From Zasmidium citrigriseum (lineage: Eukaryota > Ascomycota > Dothideomycetes > Mycosphaerellales > Mycosphaerellaceae), in the NCBI GenBank assembly GCA_002786025.1, contig NHNW01000030.1, positions 186,001 through 250,000 of the forward strand: DNA of 64,000 nucleotides, in the 5' to 3' direction. The translations under genes and the position numbers were made by a program. The notes beneath the pieces were generated by a model, which was not told the DNA's origin, searched no databases, and worked only from the letters and a program-made list of their open reading frames with translations. Each line of letters opens with the position of its first letter. The first letter of the stretch is position 1. This document shows positions 1 through 9,702 of this stretch, piece after piece.

Positions 1-210
1 CGAAACCTCCTTCGTGCAATTCATGTCTTACGAGCACTTTCTGCATATGTTTTTGAAAGGAAGGAGCGCCATGTAGAGCAAACTTGCATGTGAAAGCCAA
101 GACAAGCTGCCCACCAAGCTCCCCACCGCCAAGCTGGTGTTCAAACTTCCACTCTTTCCAAAAGCTTCCACGAACCACAAATTCTGTGCCATACACTCGA
201 CTCTCGCACA
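1..210. other. 5' flank of first F-box-like gene
   Basis: No gene is visible here. It holds the presumed promoter and 5' UTR of the gene starting at 211; the last 80 bases are rich in CA and CT, usual for fungal 5' UTRs. Confidence 0.4.
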
Positions 211-1091
211 ATGGCACCGTCCACGTCGCTCGCCGAGGAGACAAAGGCGGATGATGTCGCCTCGCTAGAGCAAGGCCTGGAAGGACTACTCCGTCAAGAT
301 GAGGAGGATGAAATGTGAGCAGTCCCTCCAGCAAGCTGGCAGCTTTCGACTAACAGCGTCAAAGCGACAGCAGATCCCCGGCCGACAAGGTCTTCGGCAC
401 CTACGAACTGGCGGAGATGATCATCAAGCACCTGCCTCCCTATCAGATCGTCCTGGCTCAGAAAATCTGCAGAACGGCAAGAGGTGTCGTGCAGTACTCC
501 AAGATCTTCCAAGAGCAGCAACTCTACGCCTTCGTTCCATACCAGTCATTCCGCGCACCTTCTAAGGCGGCCCTCTTCGGAGTCTTCCCAGCAAGCTTCC
601 AGAAGTCCAAATCCAAGATCGACTTCGCCCGCCTGGAGACCGAAGACGGCAGGCCGCAATACTTTGGATGCATCAGCATTGTGCGTAGGGCCCATCAGCT
701 GCAATTGACGTTCAAGTATTTGACTCAGACGGGATATGAGGAGGAGCGTGGGACCTGGGCGAGCGGCAGCAGCGGCTCGCGGACGCTGGTTGCGCCAGTC
801 ACCGGCGCTACGAACGAGATGTGGAGGAAGATGAAGTGGCTACGCTCGGGCAGCATGAGTGCTCTGCAGGAGGGAATGGACGAGGTCACAAAAGAGAAGT
901 GGGATCTTGACGCCGAGGGTCTTTCTGAGGAGGACCTCAAAGTGACATTCGAGCGGGAATACTACAGCTGTCCCAAGCGCAAAGTCTGCCGCCGGGTGCG
1001 GTATCGCTACTTGTCGGGCGATAGCACCTTCGGCGATGTGTACGATGCACTCTGCGATATGGCTCGCGCGACGGAGGTGGTACGCCGCTAG
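211..1091 (+). CDS. F-box-like protein, paralogue 1 (273 aa, two exons)
   Basis: Two exons, 211..314 and 374..1091, joined over a 59-bp phase-2 intron with GTGAGC donor and CAG acceptor. The product is 273 aa. About 35 acidic residues lead into a motif reading FGTYELAEMIIKHLPP, which resembles the first helix of an F-box; a helical stretch ending in YSKIFQ follows. The C-terminus has the family motif STFGDVYDALCD. If it is an F-box it would bind Skp1 and recruit a substrate to an SCF ubiquitin ligase, but the motif is divergent and no substrate-binding repeat (WD40, LRR) is visible. The intron position matches the copies at 1467, 38995 and 40056, so these are true paralogues. The gene model is well supported; the F-box function is inferred. 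Confidence 0.82.
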
Positions 1092-1466
1092 TGAGATGGC
1101 GCTCGTGGAAAAAAGTCACTGTCTCCCCGACAGGCGTCTTGACTGAGCTGCGTCGAGGGGATGCAGGCATATGACACCGGCGTGCTTTGATTGAGAGACC
1201 CCCCTCAGTCTTGAGTAGTCACTGTATCAATCAGAGTGCCTCTGTTGACTTCCCTAAAAGATTTCTTCCTCTCTTTGCTGTACCGCACCTCTTTCACATC
1301 GATGTGACACGTGCCTGCCGTGAAACTGGAGGCTTGCATGTGAATGCCAAGACTTGCTTAACTTTGGCCGCTCCCGCCGACTTTTAAGCATCCAGCCTCC
1401 AGCTTCCAGCACTTCCAACTTACACCGAACAGCAACAACAACCACTCCGCTGCTCCATCAAGCGAA

Positions 1467-2211
1467 ATGGCCAGCGTCCACAGCAAGCCCCAGCCACCGC
1501 CTCCGGGCAACGAGCAAGACGAAGCTGTCGGCGACATGGCAGATGGGTAAGCCTCTCCTCGATATTGAAGCACGGCATGGCACTCAGCATTGACATAATG
1601 GCAGAACCAAAAGCCCCGCCGCTGAGAGAGTCTTCGAGACCTACGAACTTGCCGAAATGATCTACTCCAACTTGCCGCTCATCGACGTCCTACGCGCCAT
1701 GCAGGTGAACAAGACCGCCCGCGACATCATCAAGAGCTCCAAAACCATTCCTCGTAACTTCTCCCTGGTAAAGCCAGCCGAGCACCGTCTTCATGAAAAG
1801 GCCTTAGAGGCAGATGTCTGCCACAAAGATCACTTCAAAGCGCCCTTCAAATCCCACATCCTCTTCGAGCAAAAGACAGAGAAAACTCGGATCGACACCA
1901 TCGTGCAGATCGACACCTTCAGTCTCTACAATAGACTCCCCGGACTACACTGCTACCGACCTTGGGATTTCCACACCAGCGTGTCGGCCCGCGACCATAC
2001 TTTCATAACTTCGGAGAAAGGCATTCAGTCGGAGTTCTGGCGGCGGATTCGCGTTGCTGGACCAGATTTGCCTGTGGAGGTGTCCCTGTGGCGCAATCGG
2101 TCACGGGGAACGGTTAGAACGACTCTGGAAGCGAATGCCACCCTGGGCGATTTGCATAAGTGGCTCTGTGAGCCGGTGGATGAGCGGGAGGGCAAGGCGA
2201 CTGGAGATTGA
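1467..2211 (+). CDS. F-box-like protein, paralogue 2 (228 aa, two exons)
   Basis: Exons 1467..1546 and 1605..2211 with a 58-bp phase-2 intron (GTAAGC..CAG) give 228 aa. A proline-rich leader of about 27 residues is followed by FETYELAEMIYSNLPL, the same F-box-like motif as in the gene just upstream, then by TARDIIKSSK. The C-terminal family motif reads ATLGDLHKWLC. It lies 375 bp downstream of paralogue 1 on the same strand, which suggests tandem duplication followed by strong divergence. No further domain is recognised. A role as an SCF adaptor is only inferred from the motif. Confidence 0.82.
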
Positions 2212-2812
2212 CGAGGAGACGGAGAGGGAGCTGAAATTGGATCTCCGTACTGGTGCGGATCTCTAAGGCACCGATCAGCCACTTGAAGATCCGAACACTA
2301 CATCAAACTGGGGAGCTTGTCTCCAGTCGACATCGAGAGGTCTGCTGAAGGAAAGCAGTCCCAAGTTGCAATAGCAGAATGAAGTTGATGGGTTGAAACA
2401 TACTAGAGTCCTTTTCGGCTCACCCAGTTCACCCAGATATCGCCTTCCCTCTTTCATTTCCACCGGCCATTAACTTCCAGAGTTTTTGCGAACGAGCTGG
2501 CCTGCTTTCTGGCCCAGAATGTCAATGATGCTTCAAGATGGCGTATACTCCAGACGTTCACGGTAAGATGGCACACTCAGGAGCCGGCAGCCGGACATCG
2601 TTCCATTGCATCAGGCGTTCGAAATCAAAATCACATTGAACAAGCAAGCCTGGGCTAGAGGCGGTCTTATGATAGGGGAAGCGGTTGAATTGGGCTGGTG
2701 ACAATGACCAGCGACCCTGCATTCGAGATTAGACACCTTAGAATCATACGAATATCTCCTCCCATCATCCAGCTCACAACCCTACCCAACCTCTCTCCTC
2801 CTGCTCAAATCA
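2212..2812. other. Convergent intergenic region
   Basis: Lies between the 3' ends of the F-box-like gene (+) and the CHY/RING gene (-). No ORF with coding character is seen; it presumably holds both terminators. Confidence 0.5.
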
Positions 2813-5245
2813 TCACCGATGCCCAAAAACATCCAACTCCCCCCTCCTCCCCCCAACCCCCAGCTCCTCCCCACCCTCCTCATCCCCACTCTCACTCTCC
2901 CCCTCATCTCCCTCCTCATCACTACTCTCCCCCTGATCAAGCGCATGAATACTATCACTATCCCCCTCCGTCCCCTCTCCCTCAACCTCATCACTCTCCC
3001 ACAAATCCACATCCGCACTTTCCACACCTTCACTCCCACTACTCGTCGTGCGCAGTTTACTCCCCCTCTCAACCGTAGGATCGCTCCTGACACTCGTAGG
3101 CCTCTGTCTCGGCCCTGACGCCATCCGGGCCAAAATCTCCGTTTCCTCCCTGGTGTCAAGGCCTTGGAGGTAGTAGCGCATGGGACTGAGACTCCGACTC
3201 ACGGCGTCGAACATTTGGTAGGGGGAGAAGCGGGGGAGTTCGACGTTGGGCATGTTCGGCAAATTCTGCCGTAGATTGGGGAGGTTTGGGAGGTTAGGCA
3301 TTCGCGGCATGCGGGGCATTTCGGGAAGGTTGGAGAGCGTGGGAAGGTTTGGCATCGAGGGCGTGGAGAAGCGGGCGGTGGTGAAAGATGGGCGACGGGG
3401 CTCGGAGTCGTGGACGAAGTAGCGGCCAGGGGATTGGGCGCCGCTGGAGAGGCGAGGGGAGGAGGAGAGGTTGGCGGCTTGTTGGGAGGGCGATTCGGGG
3501 ACTTCGAGGGTGCTGGTCGGGTCGAGGGCGCTGTTGGCGAATTGTTCCTGAGTTTCTTGGTCCTCCACTCCAATTCCTGCGTCGCGGAGGACAGCGTTTC
3601 CAGTGAAGTCGTGTCGATGGACTTGTTGCTGCCGCATCAATCTCTCCGCCTCAGTCTCATGAACAGCCGTTGGCGCCATCTGGTTGGTATTGTAACTGTC
3701 ACATCGTTGACACTTCAACCCAAGCCAATGGAAGTTCGTCCAACTCCTCGCACCACAATCATTACACCCAATCCAGACCTGTCGCGGCCGTCTCTGTCTC
3801 GGCTCTTCATCTTCAACACGACCGCTTCCAACCTGACCGTTTCCATCTTCTTGACCCTCCCTCCCCTCAACATGCTCCATAACCCCCACCAAATCCTCAT
3901 CCTCATCCGGCATAGGCTGCAACGCAATCTCCTCATCCAACTTCCTCCACTGCAACTCCATATTCACCGCACTCTTACTACAAACCGGACACTTATAAGT
4001 AACCGCCATCAAATCCTTATAACAGTCCCCATGCATATAATGCCCACACGGCAGACTCACAACCGGCGTCCGGGACTCAAAAAGCGGGATCAGACATAAG
4101 GGACAATTCCCCTCCGTCGCCCGCTCGATACACGGGTGTGCGGCTGAGGTGGAGATGGAGATGCAGACGTTGCATCTCTTGCAGTGCACGTAGTCTTTCC
4201 CTAAACCCTCGCCCACGCGACAGATCCCGCAGTCGTCGCAGTGGTAGATCCGTTTATTGCTGTCGTTGTCCCAGAGTTTGCATTTCGGACAGTAATACCA
4301 CGCCGCATACTCGCCGCAATTCCCACAGACCTCCGCAGCGGGCTGCGGCGTGCGACACAGCATGCAGAGCATATTCTGCGTCTTCTTCCGGTTCAGGTTA
4401 TGTGCGAAGGGGAGATCGTTCGCCTGGTCGTGACAGTGTCGACAGGGAAACCACCTCTGACAATCGAAACACTGGACTTTCACGTTCCGTTTGTAGTGCA
4501 TGCAGCCCAGTTCCGGCATCTCATCGTCCATCGCCTCGTCCAATTCCCCCTCTACATCCCTCGGATTCTTCGGCAGAGGGCTGAACACAGGCTCCAGATC
4601 TCCCGGTCGCAGGTTATACGGATTCTTAGGATCGATCGGCATAGCCGCCGCCCCAAGCATGGGCGACAGAGAAGGATCGTTATCAATCCCACCATCCGGG
4701 CTGCTATCCGTTTGAAGCAGACTCCTATGCCGGAGATAGTCCTGTGTCATGAGGAAATGCATCCTCTGCGCTTTCTCTTCTGTTGATACGGCGAGCTGCT
4801 TAATCTCTTGGAGTTTCTGCCGCAGGGACCGCATGCCGTCGTCGGCGGGGAGTGCCCCGTCCATGTTCGCCATATTCACCAACTCTTGCTCCCCAGTGCT
4901 GGCTCTTGATCTCGTCGCAGGCGTGTCCGCGGGCGTTGTTGACTCTGAGGATCGTCGTCGTAGGGAATTGGCTGCTTCAAGGGCCGGGTTTATGGACATG
5001 CGGTCGTCGGAGGTCGTGCGGGCGGCGAGAGCTCCAGGTCGTGCGGTGGTGGTGATGTTCTGGTCAAGGGCATAATCCTCCTCCTCATGAATACCAAACC
5101 CTCTTCTCTCAGGTATCGTGTGCGGTGTAGAAGCAGCAGCAAAAGCATCACTCGCCGCAGCCAAGAGCCGGTTTGCATGTGACAATCCGTCATCATCATC
5201 ACCCCGCCGATCCCCGGGATCATCCCGTCCACGTCGCACAACCAT
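2813..5245 (-). CDS. CHY/CTCHY/RING zinc-finger protein (RCHY1/Pirh2-like E3 ligase)
   Basis: An uninterrupted 810-codon ORF. Residues about 247-320 form a CHY zinc finger (HYKRNVKVQC, then FPCRHCHD), 321-385 a CTCHY finger, and 380-424 a C3H2C3 RING with C381, C384, C400, H402, H405, C408, C419 and C422. A final zinc ribbon has C494/C497 and C512/C515. This order is that of RCHY1/Pirh2 E3 ubiquitin ligases and their fungal relatives. The fungal extras are a long disordered N-terminus with a short helical stretch near 136-160, and a Pro-Asn-Leu-rich segment followed by a strongly acidic Ser/Glu/Asp tail. The substrate is unknown. The acidic tail makes the + strand of 2800-3100 very C-rich, producing spurious proline-rich ORFs. 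Confidence 0.9.
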   Translation of the reverse strand: MVVRRGRDDPGDRRGDDDDGLSHANRLLAAASDAFAAASTPHTIPERRGFGIHEEEDYALDQNITTTARPGALAARTTSDDRMSINPALEAANSLRRRSSESTTPADTPATRSRASTGEQELVNMANMDGALPADDGMRSLRQKLQEIKQLAVSTEEKAQRMHFLMTQDYLRHRSLLQTDSSPDGGIDNDPSLSPMLGAAAMPIDPKNPYNLRPGDLEPVFSPLPKNPRDVEGELDEAMDDEMPELGCMHYKRNVKVQCFDCQRWFPCRHCHDQANDLPFAHNLNRKKTQNMLCMLCRTPQPAAEVCGNCGEYAAWYYCPKCKLWDNDSNKRIYHCDDCGICRVGEGLGKDYVHCKRCNVCISISTSAAHPCIERATEGNCPLCLIPLFESRTPVVSLPCGHYMHGDCYKDLMAVTYKCPVCSKSAVNMELQWRKLDEEIALQPMPDEDEDLVGVMEHVEGREGQEDGNGQVGSGRVEDEEPRQRRPRQVWIGCNDCGARSWTNFHWLGLKCQRCDSYNTNQMAPTAVHETEAERLMRQQQVHRHDFTGNAVLRDAGIGVEDQETQEQFANSALDPTSTLEVPESPSQQAANLSSSPRLSSGAQSPGRYFVHDSEPRRPSFTTARFSTPSMPNLPTLSNLPEMPRMPRMPNLPNLPNLRQNLPNMPNVELPRFSPYQMFDAVSRSLSPMRYYLQGLDTREETEILARMASGPRQRPTSVRSDPTVERGSKLRTTSSGSEGVESADVDLWESDEVEGEGTEGDSDSIHALDQGESSDEEGDEGESESGDEEGGEELGVGGRRGELDVFGHR

Positions 5246-5952
5246 CGTTCACAAAAACCAACAAACCTGGAATATACATGTAGTAGTGAAGATATCAAGA
5301 GAATACATAGTACGCTGCACTTTTTGTTGCACCGCCACACTGGCTCGCCTCTGCATGCAATATATGCAATGATTCGGAGATCCGTCATAATCGTCGCAAA
5401 ACAAGATCTCGCTCGCTACGAGGCGACTCCTACCGGGGTGTCAGGTGGTCTGAGGATGAGGGCCTGCATATTGCATACTGCATATATCGATAGGCGAAGG
5501 ATATTATCGAAACACAAGTCGAGACGGTCCAACTCGTATTCATTTCGGCCTCGATGCGTGATGGCCACCTCAATCACATCGACGCAACTGACAAAGAACA
5601 GTGACCAGAATCCTTCAAGAAGAACAGAAGTCCCCTCCCGTCATCCATTCATCAGAAGAGCACACTACATGTACATGTACAAGTTCCCCAATCCCAATCA
5701 CCTCTCCCAGCCTGCATCGCACATCTGTGATGGCACCATCCCGTGTCTCACCCTCCACAATCCAATCATCGTCCCTCCAGCCCAAAATACAACAAAGTCA
5801 AGCCGTGATGGGTATCTCGTCGTTAATACATATACATTTGCCTCTCCTTTTCCGGCCTCTTCCCAAAAATAAAACATAGCTGTTGATAACATACTTCCGA
5901 TGCGTGAAACATATCCAGACAACCTTCGTTCTTCGAGAAAATGAAAAAGGCG
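5246..5952. other. Intergenic region between two minus-strand genes
   Basis: Holds the 3' end of the Ras-GEF gene and the promoter and 5' UTR of the CHY/RING gene. No credible coding region is seen. Confidence 0.5.
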
Positions 5953-8900
5953 TTAATGCGCACTCGCCCGCTTCTGCTCGCTCGCCTCAGCGGGCAGCAC
6001 AAGCGTCGTCTGACTGCGCATATTCAGCAGCGAACTGCTCTTGTGAAAGAAATCGAATCGATCCATTGGGCTCGGTCCCGCCTCGTTGCGTTCACGGGAA
6101 GCCGACGTCTTCGGTCGATCCTCGCTCGTGCTTAATTGAAAGATCGAATGCTTCCGATCCACCTCCTTGGGCTCGACCGTTAGACTTCTCCGGAAGAAGA
6201 TGCTAACCATCTCGTCATGGCCATCGCGCATGCGTTTGAGGTGTTGATCGATCCAGGTCTGCATTTCCGGTACTGCTTTGAGACGGTAAGGGACCTGGAA
6301 TTTTTGGAGGTGGCTAATGATTTTGGCGATGCGGTTGTACATGTCGAAGTTGATGACCGAGACGGGCTCGCCGTGCTCGGTGAGGACGCCGGGAAGTGCG
6401 CGTTTCTTGGGGTTGCCAGCGATGACAAAGGTCAGGTCGGTGAGGTAGACGCCCAGAAACGGAAGGCATGGTGCTCTGGGCGACTCCAGTAGGCGACGTA
6501 GCGTGGTGTAGTTCTTTGACATGTCGGCGACTTTGTCGATCTCCTGGAGTTCGGCGATTGTCTTCTTGTTGACCAGATCCCATGTCTTCTTCAGGCGCTG
6601 AACCGGAGAAGAGTTCAATTGACACATAATGGCCATGACCGAGTCGTAGTTGCACAGCTCCAGACAAGCCGTGCCAATCTTGACCCACTGCTTAATCACT
6701 TTGGCTCTCTTCTTCGCATCATCCGGCTGCAGGATCGTGTCACTAACAAGATGCGCCAGATCCGTGTTCAAGAGGCACATTTTACGAACGTTCTTGGCCT
6801 TCTTCGTGTTCGATTTGCCCCAGTCCTGGCTGAGGAGCTCTTCGGGTCGGATCTCGCAGTAGGCCTTGACCACGAGCAAGGTGATCTGGCGTGCAATCTC
6901 CATCGGATCAAAGTCGAGAATGCTGACGGGAGCACCTCCACCAGTTGCCACGCGCAATGCATTGAGCTGCTTGACTGTGATGATTGGCTCCGGGACGTTG
7001 GCGTCGTCGCTGCTAAAGGACAGACTTGTCTTGCCAACACCCGAGACAAGTGGCCCTGTGATAGTGCCATTGGCGTATCCCTCGGTCACCTTCTTGGTCA
7101 ACTCGGCCAGACGCTCTCCCGCCGCTGGTAGTACCTGCTTCAGCTTGTGCAAGGCAAAGAAGCGGATTTCGCCGAGTGCGTCCTTATCAGCATCGGCGCT
7201 CCAGTACGTTTCCAGCCATCCCTTGAAGACATTGTAGATTCGTAGACGAGCAGGAGTACCAACTGTTCTGCTGTCGCCGATGTAGTCGAACCGGTGAATC
7301 AACGTTTGCGCGAATTCTCTCGGCTCGCAAAACTTTCGGAATGTCAAGAAGAAGGCAGTGACAAATTGTGGGTCAGGTGCAGAGTCGTGCGTGGTCAACT
7401 GTTCCACCAAGGCTGGGAGGCTGCCGCCAGCAACTTGACCGTCTTTGTTGAACGTCAGCTCGTGAGCATAAGTCTTTTGCAAAAGCTGCTCAGCATCGAA
7501 GCTCTCGTCCGTGATGACCGATTTGATGCTCGAGATGCTTGCAAAGCTGTTCATCAGGGCCGGGTCCGAGTTCGATGAGTCCTTTGGCTGATCCGGCGTG
7601 GTCGCTCGTGTGGAGGCTTGTGACACCGCAGTGATACTCGAATCCCGTGTGCTGCTGTAAGCTGTGTCTGTCGAGCCTGCGATCGACATGCCAACGCTGT
7701 CCTTGCGTGCAGGGCTTGTCGAGCTGGAGCGGAATGATCGGGGACTTTTGAGAGACTCCACATGGTTGCTTGACGTCTGTGAGATTCGCTTGACAGATCT
7801 CCGCCTTGGAGGTGGGGGAGGAGGTATGGGCTTCTCGGCTGTCTGGGCTGTGGGCGTGTCCTGGCCAGACTGTATACCCTCTGGGTGCGGTTGCGCGGGT
7901 GCTGCCGAGGCGTCTGTGGTACCCAATCCATCGTCAGGAATGGGTGGTGGCGGGGGAATCATTGTCTTGGATAAGCGATGCGTCGTTGAGACACGCTTCT
8001 TGGACTTGGGCTGCTCGTCCTGTTGGTCGCTCTGCGGAAGGCTGTCGCCGCGCTCTGGGACGTCATGGCTGGCCCTGGACTGGGTCAAGGCTGAGGTCTT
8101 GAGCTCGAAGTCGCCGATGTGCTCGATCAGCTGGCGAGTTCTCACGACGCATTCACCCGTGTTTCGAATCAAGCTTGTCCCCACATTAATCAAGTGGTTG
8201 GTTTGATCGGGCATCATGATGACCTCGTCGTCGGGAGAATCGGAAAACCGAAAGACGTCCTTGGTAGACTTGGCAAGCTCGTCCAACTTCACTTCGAAGT
8301 CGCTCTTGGCTTGCTGGACAGATTGAGAGTTCTGAGGGTCGTGCGCGTACACTTCGTCGACGATCGCAAGCATGTTCCTACACGCCTTGACAAGACGTTC
8401 AGTGGTGGCGACCAATTCCGAAGATGGCCGTGAATGTAAATGGTGGCCGATGAAAGCACCAATGTGACTAATGCAGATGTCGTGCACCTTTGCCAATTGC
8501 TCCGAAGCCAATAGACCAGACGTTGCACGGGGGCTATCTTTTGCGACCAGAGACACCCTGTGTGCGGCCAAGCCATCAGGAGGTGTGAAGACCATCGACA
8601 GTCGCGGCTTGCGCTCTTGGTCATGGTCAGGTTCATTGTCGGCACCCGCAGCGACATCGTTGTTGTCATTTGCATGGCTGGGCTCTGGAAAGTGCTTTGC
8701 GGAATCGATTGGCGTTACTCTTGGTTTTGGAAAGACCATGGTATCGATCATCAACGGTTCGCTATCTCCTGGTGGTGTTTGAGGACCTCGTTGAACAGAA
8801 AGGCGGTTGGGATCGTGCCTGGGAGGTCGCACTTCCTGGCTCCAGACGTCTGTAAAGCTTATTGCCCTCGTTACGACTTTGAAGGCCTTGCAGATCAAAT

Positions 8901-9702
8901 CGTCTAGCAGAACGTGGATCACCTCCCCTGCGAAAGGCTCGCTGATGGTGTCCTGCAGTCGTTTTGCGATCTGCACTAGGGAAGAGAGATCCGCAAGCAA
9001 CCCTTTGCGCATCCGACGAACGCCGACATGATTCTTCACTGATGGAGCGTCCCTGTGCAAACAATCTGCCCGTTCCAAAAGGTATCTCACGCCAGCAATC
9101 AACCCTCTTATGTAGTCTTGCCTGACAAAGGTGGACAGGTTTGCGTCTTCGTTCGCTCCCAAGAGATCCCAGAACTGGGTCATGGCGTTCAAGAGGTTAC
9201 GCAGGTAGGGGTGATCGTAAGCTTCGCAGTAGTTGGTTGGAAGCCAGCCACGGTTGCCGGTATTGAGCACAGTTCCGTCAGCCCAGCCATTGGCGTGAAT
9301 GCAATGCACGAGTATCAAGTCGCCAGGTCTTATCGCAACGGCCGACTGCGAGGCATCGTCACCGGGCATTGAGTCGGCAGAAGGATCGAAAGCGTGCATG
9401 GCTCGTAGGTAGTTGTGGAAGAGAGACTGCGGCGGAGCAAGGTGGTTTTCGAAGTCAGGCGAAGGGCTCAGAGGCGTCTCTGGCGGGGTCATATGGGCTA
9501 CGAAGCCAGCTGTTACTGCCGTGTGGACGTGGATCCGGGAGGGCTTGCGGTCTTTCGCATTGGCTCCCACAGTCGCGGCGAAGGGTGTTCGTATTGAAGG
9601 GGCCGACGGTCGTCTCGCGCCGGCCGCTTCATTGGATGTTTTGAAATCTTCGCTTTGCGGTCGTTGCCGCATTGCGAGCTTCGACTCCATATCGGCCTCC
9701 AT
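5953..9702 (-). CDS. Ras guanine-nucleotide exchange factor (SH3-REM-CDC25)
   Basis: A single 1249-codon exon. An SH3 domain occupies about residues 100-165 (RAMHAFDPS, GDLILVHCI, GWLPTNYCE). A long linker with two polyproline stretches (PPPPPIPDDG and PPPPPPRRRS) follows. A RasGEF N-terminal/REM motif lies at about 735-870 and the CDC25 catalytic domain at about 930-1160, with IGTACLELCNYDS and PFLGVYLTDLTF segments typical of that fold. The architecture is that of fungal Cdc25p-type exchangers, which load Ras with GTP at the plasma membrane and feed the cAMP-PKA pathway. The polyproline stretches could bind SH3 partners. The start at 9702 keeps the SH3 domain intact. Confidence 0.92.
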   Translation of the reverse strand: MEADMESKLAMRQRPQSEDFKTSNEAAGARRPSAPSIRTPFAATVGANAKDRKPSRIHVHTAVTAGFVAHMTPPETPLSPSPDFENHLAPPQSLFHNYLRAMHAFDPSADSMPGDDASQSAVAIRPGDLILVHCIHANGWADGTVLNTGNRGWLPTNYCEAYDHPYLRNLLNAMTQFWDLLGANEDANLSTFVRQDYIRGLIAGVRYLLERADCLHRDAPSVKNHVGVRRMRKGLLADLSSLVQIAKRLQDTISEPFAGEVIHVLLDDLICKAFKVVTRAISFTDVWSQEVRPPRHDPNRLSVQRGPQTPPGDSEPLMIDTMVFPKPRVTPIDSAKHFPEPSHANDNNDVAAGADNEPDHDQERKPRLSMVFTPPDGLAAHRVSLVAKDSPRATSGLLASEQLAKVHDICISHIGAFIGHHLHSRPSSELVATTERLVKACRNMLAIVDEVYAHDPQNSQSVQQAKSDFEVKLDELAKSTKDVFRFSDSPDDEVIMMPDQTNHLINVGTSLIRNTGECVVRTRQLIEHIGDFELKTSALTQSRASHDVPERGDSLPQSDQQDEQPKSKKRVSTTHRLSKTMIPPPPPIPDDGLGTTDASAAPAQPHPEGIQSGQDTPTAQTAEKPIPPPPPPRRRSVKRISQTSSNHVESLKSPRSFRSSSTSPARKDSVGMSIAGSTDTAYSSTRDSSITAVSQASTRATTPDQPKDSSNSDPALMNSFASISSIKSVITDESFDAEQLLQKTYAHELTFNKDGQVAGGSLPALVEQLTTHDSAPDPQFVTAFFLTFRKFCEPREFAQTLIHRFDYIGDSRTVGTPARLRIYNVFKGWLETYWSADADKDALGEIRFFALHKLKQVLPAAGERLAELTKKVTEGYANGTITGPLVSGVGKTSLSFSSDDANVPEPIITVKQLNALRVATGGGAPVSILDFDPMEIARQITLLVVKAYCEIRPEELLSQDWGKSNTKKAKNVRKMCLLNTDLAHLVSDTILQPDDAKKRAKVIKQWVKIGTACLELCNYDSVMAIMCQLNSSPVQRLKKTWDLVNKKTIAELQEIDKVADMSKNYTTLRRLLESPRAPCLPFLGVYLTDLTFVIAGNPKKRALPGVLTEHGEPVSVINFDMYNRIAKIISHLQKFQVPYRLKAVPEMQTWIDQHLKRMRDGHDEMVSIFFRRSLTVEPKEVDRKHSIFQLSTSEDRPKTSASRERNEAGPSPMDRFDFFHKSSSLLNMRSQTTLVLPAEASEQKRASAH

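Noticed and set aside
2698..4786. Proline- and arginine-rich frames on the + strand
   Set aside because: They are antisense to the acidic tail and zinc fingers of the CHY/RING protein, whose cysteine pattern fixes the true frame.
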